15,013 nt of DNA from W0P28-013 sp051870755 (GTDB lineage Bacteria > Bacteroidota > Bacteroidia > Bacteroidales > Paludibacteraceae): assembly GCA_051870755.1 (NCBI GenBank), contig JBJECE010000011.1, positions 1 through 15,013 on the forward strand, read 5' to 3'. A program made the translations under genes and the position numbers. This document shows, piece by piece, positions 7,830 through 14,484 of the stretch. The notes under the pieces were generated by a model. The model ran no database searches. It was not told the DNA's origin and saw only the letters and a program-made list of their open reading frames with translations. The stretch's first letter is position 1. Each line of letters starts with the position of its first letter.

Positions 7830-8695
7830 AACGCTACTTGTTGCTTGTCCTGCTGATTGGGTGTGTGTGCGTGGCTGCCGCCGAAAAACGTGCTTTGGTC
7901 ATAGGTATCGGGGCTTATCCCGATGTGGACTATGGTTGGCGTACCATTTATGGCGACAAAGATATTCCGCTTGTTACGACCTTGCTTACCACGAACGGTT
8001 ACGACGCACACCATATTGTAACACTATGCAACCGGCAGGCCACATTCGACGGCATTAGCACCGCTTTTGCCGATTTGATACAGACTGCACAAACCGACGA
8101 CGAAGTGTATATCCATTTTTCCGGACACGGTCAGCGCATTACCGACCTCGATGGCGACGAAGGAGCGTACGGATTTGACGAAGCGTGGGTGCCGTACGAT
8201 GCGTTGAGCCTCTATGTACCGCAACGCTATCGTGGCGAACGACACATAACCGACGATATGCTGAACCAGTGGTTGTGGCAACTGCGCCACAAAGTTGGTC
8301 GTGCAGGGCGCATCATCGTAGTGGTCGATGCGTGCCACAGTTGCGGTAGCACGCGCGATGTGATGACCGACGAGGAGATGGAGCGGGGCGGTGCCGATTT
8401 TATTATTTTCGATGCACCACATGTTACGTCCGCCACCACGCCTCGCAGCGAGGATTGGCTGGTATTGAGCGCATGCACGTCCGAACAATCGAACAAACAG
8501 TGTGTCGAGCCGCCGTGTGGCTCGTTGACCTATTCGCTCTATTTGTTGCGCGACCAATTATCCAAAATCTCTTGCGTGGAGTTGTTACCATTGCTGCAAA
8601 CCAAAATCTTCGAACTCATCGGCCGTGCGCAAACCCCGATGCTTGATGGCCCCGACGACTATAAACGCGCACCGTTGTTTACGCCGACACCGTAA
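7826..8695 (+). CDS. Exported caspase-like cysteine protease (peptidase C14, metacaspase/orthocaspase type)
   Basis: The product is a caspase-fold protease. The domain begins right after the export signal with EKRALVIGIGAYPD, the first strand of the p20 unit. The catalytic His is His101 in IHFSGHGQ and the nucleophile Cys170 in VVVDACHSCGS; both match the canonical SGHG and DACHSG motifs. An acidic segment between them (DLDGDEGAYGFDEAWVPYDA) resembles the metacaspase loop linked to calcium or substrate binding. Known bacterial members of this type mostly cleave after Arg/Lys, so specificity is likely basic, not Asp. The N-terminus MKRYLLLVLLIGCVCVAAA is an export signal: either Sec type I cleavage after AAA, or a lipobox at L-I-G-C13. 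The ATG at 7826 overlaps the previous stop by 4 bases (ATGA), implying coupled translation. The C-terminus (to 289) carries no extra domain. Substrate unknown. Confidence 0.85.
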   Translation: MKRYLLLVLLIGCVCVAAAEKRALVIGIGAYPDVDYGWRTIYGDKDIPLVTTLLTTNGYDAHHIVTLCNRQATFDGISTAFADLIQTAQTDDEVYIHFSGHGQRITDLDGDEGAYGFDEAWVPYDALSLYVPQRYRGERHITDDMLNQWLWQLRHKVGRAGRIIVVVDACHSCGSTRDVMTDEEMERGGADFIIFDAPHVTSATTPRSEDWLVLSACTSEQSNKQCVEPPCGSLTYSLYLLRDQLSKISCVELLPLLQTKIFELIGRAQTPMLDGPDDYKRAPLFTPTP

Positions 8696-8808
8696 TCGTT
8701 CGTCGGACATCGGTGGCAGTATGCAATGCGTTGATTTTGTATCTATTTGATAATAAGAATTTTATTGATTATTACAGCGTCTTTCGTGGTGTTTTTTCGG
8801 ATGATGTT

Positions 8809-8843
8809 TTGCAACTTTTTTGTCGTTGCAACGTTTTTTGTGC
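8809..8843 (+). repeat. Tandem direct repeat upstream of ppdK
   Basis: Two adjoining near-copies are seen: TTGCAACTTTTTTGTCG at 8809-8825 and TTGCAACGTTTTTTGTGC at 8826-8843. The second copy includes the perfect 10-base palindrome CGTTGCAACG (8824-8833). The TTGCAA centres are 17 bases apart and lie roughly 60 and 77 bases before the expected ppdK transcription start. A pair of binding sites for a dimeric regulator is a reasonable reading, but the T-rich context could also arise by slippage. Confidence 0.45.
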
Positions 8844-8851
8844 CATACCTA

Positions 8852-8882
8852 TTGATAATCTGAAAAAAAAATAGTAATTTTG
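8852..8882 (+). promoter_or_regulatory. ppdK promoter
   Basis: TAATTTTG at 8875-8882 matches the TAnnTTTG -7 box exactly, with TTG at 8852-8854 twenty bases upstream as the -33 element. The spacer holds a run of nine A. Transcription would start near 8889, leaving a leader of about 50 bases that is A/T-rich and has no Shine-Dalgarno, as usual for highly expressed Bacteroidota genes. Confidence 0.75.
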
Positions 8883-8939
8883 CACTCCGTTTGAAATCGA
8901 AACGAATATTTACAAAATCTTATTTTATAAATTCACACT

Positions 8940-11669
8940 ATGGACAACAAAAAACGTGTTTACACCTTTGGTAACGGACAAGCCGAAGGCAATGCCAAGA
9001 TGCGTGAAGAACTTGGCGGCAAGGGCGCAAACCTTGCAGAAATGAACCTTATTGGTGTGCCGGTTCCTCCCGGATTCACCATTACGACCGATGTCTGCAA
9101 CGAATATTACGAAGTCGGTCAGGACAAAATCGTCGAACTCCTGCAAAACGACGTTCAGGCTGCCGTAGCGCACGTCGAAAAACTGATGAACAGCAAATTC
9201 GGCGATGCTGCCAATCCGCTGCTCGTTTCGGTACGTTCGGGCGCACGTGCTTCGATGCCGGGCATGATGGACACCATTTTGAACCTCGGATTGAACGACA
9301 CCGTAGCCGAAGGCATGGCCAAAAAGACGAATAACCCGCACTTCGTGTACGACTCGTATCGCCGTTTCGTACAAATGTACGGCGACGTTGTACTCGGCAT
9401 GAAACCGGTCAATAAAGAGGACATCGACCCGTTCGAAGCCATCATCGAACAAGTGAAAAAAGAACAAGGCGTCGAACTCGACAAAGATCTCTCGGTTGAA
9501 TCGCTCAAAAAATTGGTTGTACTCTTCAAAAACGCCATCAAAGAGCAAACCGGCCACGACTTCCCGACCGACCCGATGGAACAACTTTGGGGCGCCATCT
9601 GCGCCGTGTTCCGCAGTTGGATGAACGAACGCGCCATTCTCTATCGTAAAATGGAAGGCATACCCGACGAGTGGGGAACCGCTGTTTCGGTGATGGCGAT
9701 GGTGTTCGGCAACATGGGCGACACATCGGCCACGGGCGTTTGCTTCAGCCGCGACGCCGGCAATGGCGAAAACCTCTTCAATGGCGAATATTTAGTCAAT
9801 GCACAAGGCGAAGATGTTGTGGCAGGCATTCGCACACCGCAACAAATCACCAAAATCGGATCGCAACGCTGGGCTGAACGCGCCGGCATTTCCGAAGAAG
9901 AGCGCGTAGCCAAATATCCGTCGATGGAAGAAGCCATGCCCGAAATCTACAAAGAACTCGACAGCATTCAAGATAAACTCGAAAAACACTATCGCGACAT
10001 GCAGGATATGGAGTTCACTGTACAAGAAGGCAAACTCTGGTTCTTGCAAACACGTAACGGCAAACGCACCGGTACGGCCATGGTAAAAATCGCCATGGAT
10101 CTCGTGCGCGAAGGACTTATCGACGAAAAAACGGCACTCTTGCGCTGCGAACCGCAAAAACTCGACGAGTTGCTGCACCCCGTATTCGACAAAGAGGCTC
10201 TGAAAAAAGCCAAAGTGCTGACACAAGGTCTGCCTGCCAGCCCGGGTGCCGCTTGCGGACAAATCGTGTTCCACGCCGATGACGCGCAAAATTGGCACGC
10301 CAACGGACACAAAGTGGTGATGGTGCGCATCGAAACATCGCCCGAAGACCTCGCCGGTATGTCGGCTGCCGAAGGCATCTTGACGGCTCGTGGCGGTATG
10401 ACGTCGCACGCTGCCGTGGTTGCTCGCGGTATGGGCAAATGCTGTGTGTCGGGTGCTGGCGCTATCAACGTGAACTACAAAACCAAAACCGTCGAAATTG
10501 ACGGCGTAGTGCTGAAAGAGGGCGACTACATCTCGTTGAACGGTACCACCGGACAAGTTTACCAAGGCGAAGTGCCTACCAAAGCCGCCGAACTCAGTGG
10601 CGACTTCAAAGCGCTGATGGACCTCTGCGACAAATACACCAAACTGCAAGTGCGCACCAATGCCGACACACCGAAAGACGCCCAAGTGGCGCGCGCATTT
10701 GGCGCTAAAGGCATCGGCCTGACACGCACCGAGCACATGTTCTTCGAGGATAAGAAAATCGTTGCCATGCGCGAAATGATTTTGGCCGACACCGTCGAAG
10801 GACGCGAAAAAGCGTTGGCAAAATTGTTGCCTTACCAAAAAGCCGACTTCAAAGGCATTTTGGAAGCCATGGACGGTTGCCCGGTGAACATCCGCTTGCT
10901 CGACCCGCCTTTGCACGAGTTTGTACCTCACGATTTGGCCGGACAGCAAACGATGGCCGATGAGATGGGTGTCAGCGTCGAAGAGATTCAAAAACGTGTA
11001 GCATCGTTGGCCGAAAACAACCCGATGTTGGGACACCGCGGCTGCCGCTTGGGCATCACCTTCCCCGAAATTACGGCCATGCAGACACGCGCCATCTTGA
11101 GTGCTGCTTGCGAACTGAAAAAAGAAGGCAAAAACCCGATGCCCGAAATCATGGTGCCGCTGATTGGTATTCTCTACGAGTTGAAACAACAAAAAGAGAT
11201 TATCCAAAAAGTAGCCAAAGAGGTGTTTGCCGAATATGGCGTCGAAGTGGAATTCGAAATCGGTACGATGATCGAAATCCCGCGTGCTGCGCTCACAGCC
11301 GACCGCATTGCCACCGAAGCACAATACTTCTCGTTCGGTACTAACGACCTGACACAGATGACGTTCGGTTACTCGCGCGACGACATCGCTTCGTTCTTGC
11401 CGGCTTACCTCGACAAGAAAATTCTGAAAGTCGATCCGTTCCAGGTGCTCGACCAGAAAGGCGTGGGCCAACTCATCAAGATGGCAGTCGAAAAAGGTCG
11501 CGCCGTGCGTCCGAACCTGCGCACCGGCATTTGCGGCGAACATGGTGGCGAACCGAGTTCGGTTAAATTCTGCGCTCGTGTAGGCATGAACTACGCAAGT
11601 TGCTCGCCGTTCCGTGTGCCCATCGCACGCTTGGCTGCTGCACAAGCCGCCATCGAAGACGAAAAATAA
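8940..11669 (+). CDS. ppdK: Pyruvate, phosphate dikinase
   Basis: PPDK interconverts pyruvate + ATP + Pi and phosphoenolpyruvate + AMP + PPi in the cytosol; in anaerobic Bacteroidota it links glycolysis, gluconeogenesis and pyrophosphate use. The N-terminal ATP-grasp domain starts with GGKGANLAEMNLIGVPVPPG and contains SVRSGARASMPGMMDTILN. The swivelling phosphohistidine domain carries His490 in GGMTSHAAVVARGMG. The C-terminal PEP/pyruvate TIM barrel ends with catalytic Cys865 in GICGEHGGEP. These correspond to His455 and Cys831 of the 874-residue Clostridium symbiosum enzyme, so this 909-residue protein has about 35 extra residues, all before the His domain. The TSHAAVVAR sequence is the PPDK form, distinct from PEP synthase. 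The gene stands alone, with its own promoter upstream and a hairpin terminator downstream. Confidence 0.97.
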   Translation: MDNKKRVYTFGNGQAEGNAKMREELGGKGANLAEMNLIGVPVPPGFTITTDVCNEYYEVGQDKIVELLQNDVQAAVAHVEKLMNSKFGDAANPLLVSVRSGARASMPGMMDTILNLGLNDTVAEGMAKKTNNPHFVYDSYRRFVQMYGDVVLGMKPVNKEDIDPFEAIIEQVKKEQGVELDKDLSVESLKKLVVLFKNAIKEQTGHDFPTDPMEQLWGAICAVFRSWMNERAILYRKMEGIPDEWGTAVSVMAMVFGNMGDTSATGVCFSRDAGNGENLFNGEYLVNAQGEDVVAGIRTPQQITKIGSQRWAERAGISEEERVAKYPSMEEAMPEIYKELDSIQDKLEKHYRDMQDMEFTVQEGKLWFLQTRNGKRTGTAMVKIAMDLVREGLIDEKTALLRCEPQKLDELLHPVFDKEALKKAKVLTQGLPASPGAACGQIVFHADDAQNWHANGHKVVMVRIETSPEDLAGMSAAEGILTARGGMTSHAAVVARGMGKCCVSGAGAINVNYKTKTVEIDGVVLKEGDYISLNGTTGQVYQGEVPTKAAELSGDFKALMDLCDKYTKLQVRTNADTPKDAQVARAFGAKGIGLTRTEHMFFEDKKIVAMREMILADTVEGREKALAKLLPYQKADFKGILEAMDGCPVNIRLLDPPLHEFVPHDLAGQQTMADEMGVSVEEIQKRVASLAENNPMLGHRGCRLGITFPEITAMQTRAILSAACELKKEGKNPMPEIMVPLIGILYELKQQKEIIQKVAKEVFAEYGVEVEFEIGTMIEIPRAALTADRIATEAQYFSFGTNDLTQMTFGYSRDDIASFLPAYLDKKILKVDPFQVLDQKGVGQLIKMAVEKGRAVRPNLRTGICGEHGGEPSSVKFCARVGMNYASCSPFRVPIARLAAAQAAIEDEK

Positions 11670-11702
11670 TCGCATCGATTTTTTGAATCGTCATACACAA
11701 GG

Positions 11703-11740
11703 AAGAACTCTGCATCGTCAAGGTGCGGAGTTCTTTGCGT
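11703..11740 (+). terminator. Hairpin terminator after ppdK
   Basis: AAGAACTCTGCA (11703-11714) pairs with TGCGGAGTTCTT (11724-11735) over 12 positions with a single G-U pair, closing a 9-base loop. The sequence after it (TGCGTTTGTGTG) is only moderately T-rich, so termination efficiency is uncertain, but the stem lies 33 bases past the ppdK stop and is the strongest hairpin in this gap. Confidence 0.75.
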
Positions 11741-11858
11741 TTGTGTGTTGTGTAACAAGGTTGTAACTTTCCGGCGTTTTTTGTAATGGTAGCTTGGCCG
11801 TTTTCATCGGGAATGCTTTGGAAATTCACCAAAAAAAAGCGATGCACAATCCGTAATA

Positions 11859-11887
11859 TTGGTTATTTTTCCCGAAATTCGGGTAAT
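11859..11887 (+). promoter_or_regulatory. Operator-like element A, upstream of the alpha/beta hydrolase gene
   Basis: The element has the form TTGGT, seven unconserved bases, CCCGAAATTCGGG (11871-11883), then TAAT. The 13-base core is a perfect palindrome (CCCGAA, A, TTCGGG). It lies 25 bases before the -7 box and is centred near -43. The same arrangement with the same internal spacing recurs at 13243-13271 before the aldo/keto reductase gene. The position suggests a class II type activator site, for example of an AraC-family protein, though the factor is not encoded here. Confidence 0.6.
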
Positions 11888-11908
11888 GTCCGGCAGGATG
11901 TTCCATTG

Positions 11909-11916
11909 TACTTTTG
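11909..11916 (+). promoter_or_regulatory. -7 box of the alpha/beta hydrolase gene
   Basis: TACTTTTG fits TAnnTTTG and lies 26 bases before the ATG at 11943. No TTG/TTTG is found at the -33 position, 19-20 bases upstream, which suggests the promoter needs an activator bound at the adjoining palindrome. Confidence 0.6.
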
Positions 11917-11942
11917 CACTTGTAAAAAAGAACATCAAAGGA

Positions 11943-13016
11943 ATGAAACTAAAATGTCTAATCGCTGCGCTATTATCGGTAGTGTTATATACCGCAGCAG
12001 CACAAAACAACAGTACGATGGAACAAAAACAATTGATTCTGACAGACGTGTGGGACAAGACTTTTCCACAGAGCGACAAGGTGATTCACAGTAAGGTAAC
12101 GTTTCGTAACCGTTTCGGCATCACATTGGCAGCCGACCTATACATACCGAAAGAGGGCAAGGGTGAGTTGCCGGCCATTGCGGTGAGCGGGCCTTTCGGG
12201 GCGGTGAAGGAGCAGTCGAGCGGACTTTATGCGCAACGGTTGGCGGAGGCGGGATTTCTGACCATAGCCTTCGACCCTTCGTTCACCGGCGAGAGCGGCG
12301 GCGAACCGCGTTATTCGTCGTCGATGGACATCAACACCGAGGATTTTTGTGCGGCAGTGGATTATCTCTCGTGCCGCGATGATGTCGATGCCGAACGCAT
12401 TGGTATTCTGGGCATCTGCGGCTGGGGCGGCATAGCACTAAATGCGGCGGCTCTCGACCCACGTATAAAGGCAACGGTTTGCATCACCTTATATAATATG
12501 ACGCGCGTGACGCAACAGGGATATTTCGACTCCATGGACGAGGATGCCCGATTCAAGCTGAAACAACAGTTGGCTGAGCAGCGCACTGAAGAATATCTCA
12601 AGGGAGAGATACTTCCACAAGGCGGACTGCCTGCCGAGGCTCCATCTGACGCACCAGACTTCTTCAAGCAATACATTGCCTACTACAAGTCGGGAGCACG
12701 TGGTTATCATCCCCGTTCGCTCAACTCCAACATGGGATGGAACATCACCTCGCCTCTCATGCTCCTGAACCAAGACCTTTGGGTCGCTGCCGACGAGATT
12801 CGCACACCGGTGCTGATAGTGCATGGCGAAAAAGCGCACAGCCGCTACTTCGGCGAGGAGGCTTATCAGAAAATCACGAGCGGCAAATATGCCGACAACA
12901 AACACCTGTTGATAGTGCCAAATGCCACCCACTGCGACCTTTACGACGGTGGCAACGGCAATTTCATCCCGTGGAACGAGATAATTGGATTTTATGACAA
13001 TAATGTTCTAAAATAG
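11943..13016 (+). CDS. Exported alpha/beta hydrolase (dienelactone hydrolase/YcjY-like)
   Basis: The 357-residue product starts with a Sec signal (MKLKCLIAALLSVVLYTAAAQ) and continues as an alpha/beta hydrolase: RFGITLAADLYIPK, IAVSGPFGAVKEQS, FDPSFTGESGG, then the nucleophile elbow GILGICGWGG. The probable nucleophile is Cys159, as in dienelactone hydrolase, since no Ser is present in the elbow. The catalytic His is likely His330 in NATHCDLYDGG. The usual acid after the seventh strand is not obvious: HGEKAHSRYF has Glu but no Asp. I recall related Bacteroidota proteins with the same GICGWGG and HGEKAHSRYF motifs, so these are family traits and not damage. The start at 11943 lies 26 bases after the -7 box; an upstream in-frame ATG at 11859 precedes the promoter. 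The substrate is unknown, and esterase or dienelactone-type activity would be a guess. It is probably co-regulated with the reductase downstream through the shared operator. Confidence 0.82.
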   Translation: MKLKCLIAALLSVVLYTAAAQNNSTMEQKQLILTDVWDKTFPQSDKVIHSKVTFRNRFGITLAADLYIPKEGKGELPAIAVSGPFGAVKEQSSGLYAQRLAEAGFLTIAFDPSFTGESGGEPRYSSSMDINTEDFCAAVDYLSCRDDVDAERIGILGICGWGGIALNAAALDPRIKATVCITLYNMTRVTQQGYFDSMDEDARFKLKQQLAEQRTEEYLKGEILPQGGLPAEAPSDAPDFFKQYIAYYKSGARGYHPRSLNSNMGWNITSPLMLLNQDLWVAADEIRTPVLIVHGEKAHSRYFGEEAYQKITSGKYADNKHLLIVPNATHCDLYDGGNGNFIPWNEIIGFYDNNVLK

Positions 13017-13131
13017 TCAGATTATGAAAAAGTTGTTTATTACAATGCGGTATGACGATAACGATAACGATGTTATAAAATAATCTCTTGAATGTGTAAA
13101 TAATAAATATCAAAAAAAAGAAAACGACATT

Positions 13132-13193
13132 CTATTTGTTATTGATTGCGTTGTCAATGGCATACAGCAAATAGTTCAGCATGCCCCGCTGAA
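13132..13193. repeat. Two adjoining inverted repeats
   Basis: The first is CTATTTGTT (13132-13140) with AGCAAATAG (13166-13174), nine pairs including one G-U, enclosing an inner ATTGA/TCAAT pair (13141-13145 and 13154-13158). The second follows at once: TTCAGC (13175-13180) with GCTGAA (13188-13193) around the loop ATGCCCC. Neither is followed by a T run, so they are poor terminators. They may be relics of a lost element or a structured leader. Confidence 0.35.
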
Positions 13194-13242
13194 ACAGCAA
13201 CATTGGCACAAACACCCGATCATTTCTCCAAAAACCGAAAAA

Positions 13243-13271
13243 TTGGTAATAACTCCCAAATTTCGGGTAAT
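13243..13271 (+). promoter_or_regulatory. Operator-like element B, upstream of the aldo/keto reductase gene
   Basis: TTGGT, seven unconserved bases, CCCAAATTTCGGG (13255-13267), then TAAT. Compared with element A the core differs at two positions and so is a slightly imperfect palindrome, but TTGGT, the half-site TTCGGG and TAAT are identical. The distance to the -7 box is 25 bases in both. The repeat of sequence plus spacing argues for one shared regulator. Confidence 0.6.
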
Positions 13272-13292
13272 ATTTCAGCGCCAGATTAGCTG

Positions 13293-13300
13293 TAATTTTG
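13293..13300 (+). promoter_or_regulatory. -7 box of the aldo/keto reductase operon
   Basis: TAATTTTG is an exact TAnnTTTG match, 24 bases before the ATG at 13325. As with the hydrolase promoter, no -33 TTG is present at the expected place, which fits activator dependence. Confidence 0.6.
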
Positions 13301-13324
13301 TACCGTTGAATAGTAAAACAATTA

Positions 13325-14458
13325 ATGAATATGGACAGAAGAAATTTCTTGAAAAGGTCTGCCGCAGGAATGGCGGTGGCAGCATGTCAATGGAGCGGTG
13401 CTTCAAGGTTGCTGGCCATGGACGATATTGCATCAACAGACGATAAAAACAGCAAATCAAACTCTGTGATTGACGACAAGAACTATCGCCACCTGATGGG
13501 ACTTGGCGTGTCGCCCATTGGCTTGGGCTGCCTGCCTATGGTGGGCTATTACGGCGGAAAGTATGACAAGAACGAAATGATTGCCCTCATTCGTCGGGCT
13601 TACGACAAGGGTGTGACGTTTTTCGACACAGCCGAAGTTTATGGACCTTACACCAGTGAGGAGTGGGTAGGCGAGGCATTGCAGCCTTTCCGGGGTGAGG
13701 TGAAGATAGCCACCAAGTTTGGTTTTGGCGTGGAGGAAGGTAAACCGACATCGCTCAATAGCCGACCCGATCATATCCGCCGTGCCGTAGAGGGTTCGCT
13801 TCGCCGACTGCGTACCGATCACATCGACCTACTCTATCAGCATCGTGTTGACCCCAACGTGCCCATGGAGGATGTGGCAGGCACAGTAGCAGAACTCATA
13901 GCTGAGGGCAAGGTGCTGCATTTCGGTATGTCGGAAGCCAGCGCCCGTAGCATCCGCAAGGCGCACCGCGAGTGTCCCGTTTCCGCTGTGCAGAGCGAGT
14001 ATGCCATCTGGTGGCGTGAACCGGAGACGAAGATATTCCCCACACTCGAGGAATTAGGCATCGGTTTCGTGCCCTACTGTCCGTTGGGACGTGCGTTCCT
14101 CACTGGCACCATCGACGAGAACAGCCGTTTCCAGAAGGGTGACCGCCGTTGGAACCTTCCGCAGTTCACACCCGAGGCATTAAAGCACAACATGCCTCTC
14201 GTACATCTTGTCAAGAAGCATGCCGATCGCAAAGGCATTACCATGGCGCAGTTTGCCCTCGTATGGATGCTCTCGCGCAAACCTTGGATAGTTCCTATCC
14301 CCGGCACTACCAATGCCGACCACCTCGATGACTTCCTCGGAGCAGCCAACATACGTCTCACTCCCGAAGAACTGGAAGCCTTCGACAACGACTATTCACA
14401 AATCCACCTGATGGGACATCGCGCCGATGCTTTCACGGAAAGTCAAATAGATAAGTGA
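13325..14458 (+). CDS. Aldo/keto reductase with twin-arginine-like signal
   Basis: This is an NAD(P)H-dependent oxidoreductase of the aldo/keto reductase superfamily (TIM barrel), reducing aldehydes or ketones of unknown identity. The catalytic tetrad is complete: Asp101 and Tyr106 in FFDTAEVYGP, Lys131 in IATKFG and His173 in YQHRVD. The C-terminal cofactor region (WIVPIPGTTNADHLDD) is also intact. The N-terminus MNMDRRNFLKRSAAGMAVAACQ matches the twin-arginine pattern RRxFLK followed by a weakly hydrophobic stretch, so export of a folded, cofactor-loaded enzyme is suggested. The length of 377 is the usual barrel of about 330 plus this leader. A second ATG at 13331 would keep the RR motif. 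Lysine codons are mostly AAG, unlike the mostly AAA of ppdK, suggesting different ancestry. The next gene starts 26 bases downstream, so the two probably form an operon under element B. Confidence 0.9.
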   Translation: MNMDRRNFLKRSAAGMAVAACQWSGASRLLAMDDIASTDDKNSKSNSVIDDKNYRHLMGLGVSPIGLGCLPMVGYYGGKYDKNEMIALIRRAYDKGVTFFDTAEVYGPYTSEEWVGEALQPFRGEVKIATKFGFGVEEGKPTSLNSRPDHIRRAVEGSLRRLRTDHIDLLYQHRVDPNVPMEDVAGTVAELIAEGKVLHFGMSEASARSIRKAHRECPVSAVQSEYAIWWREPETKIFPTLEELGIGFVPYCPLGRAFLTGTIDENSRFQKGDRRWNLPQFTPEALKHNMPLVHLVKKHADRKGITMAQFALVWMLSRKPWIVPIPGTTNADHLDDFLGAANIRLTPEELEAFDNDYSQIHLMGHRADAFTESQIDK

Positions 14459-14484
14459 TAATCCAACTTTATTGAGTAAATCAC

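Larger units (their letters stand above)
13017..13324. other. 308-base gene-poor spacer between hydrolase and reductase genes
   Basis: The left half is AT-rich. It holds a 19-codon frame at 13024-13083 beginning MKKLFITMRYDD, with a GATAAC tandem repeat inside it. This looks like a severed signal-peptide start or chance. Next come two hairpins (13132-13193), then operator-like element B and the -7 box of the reductase gene. On the minus strand one frame stays open from about 13388 to a TAG at 13132-13134, and its last 35 codons read plausibly as a protein C-terminus. No strong terminator for the hydrolase gene was found. Confidence 0.5.

Noticed and set aside
8684..8715. Candidate terminator after the caspase-like gene
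   Set aside because: Only competing 5-base pairings (CCGAC/GTCGG or CACCG/CGGTG) with long loops and no T run.
9792..11675. 627-codon open frame antisense to ppdK
   Set aside because: Same codon-bias shadow; the plus strand encodes an intact dikinase with all catalytic residues.
11563..11847. 94-codon minus-strand frame across the ppdK end and spacer
   Set aside because: It runs through the terminator hairpin and the ppdK coding end; the peptide shows no family features.
11859..11942. Earlier in-frame start of the alpha/beta hydrolase
   Set aside because: The ATG falls within the operator-like region upstream of the -7 box, and the signal peptide begins at 11943.
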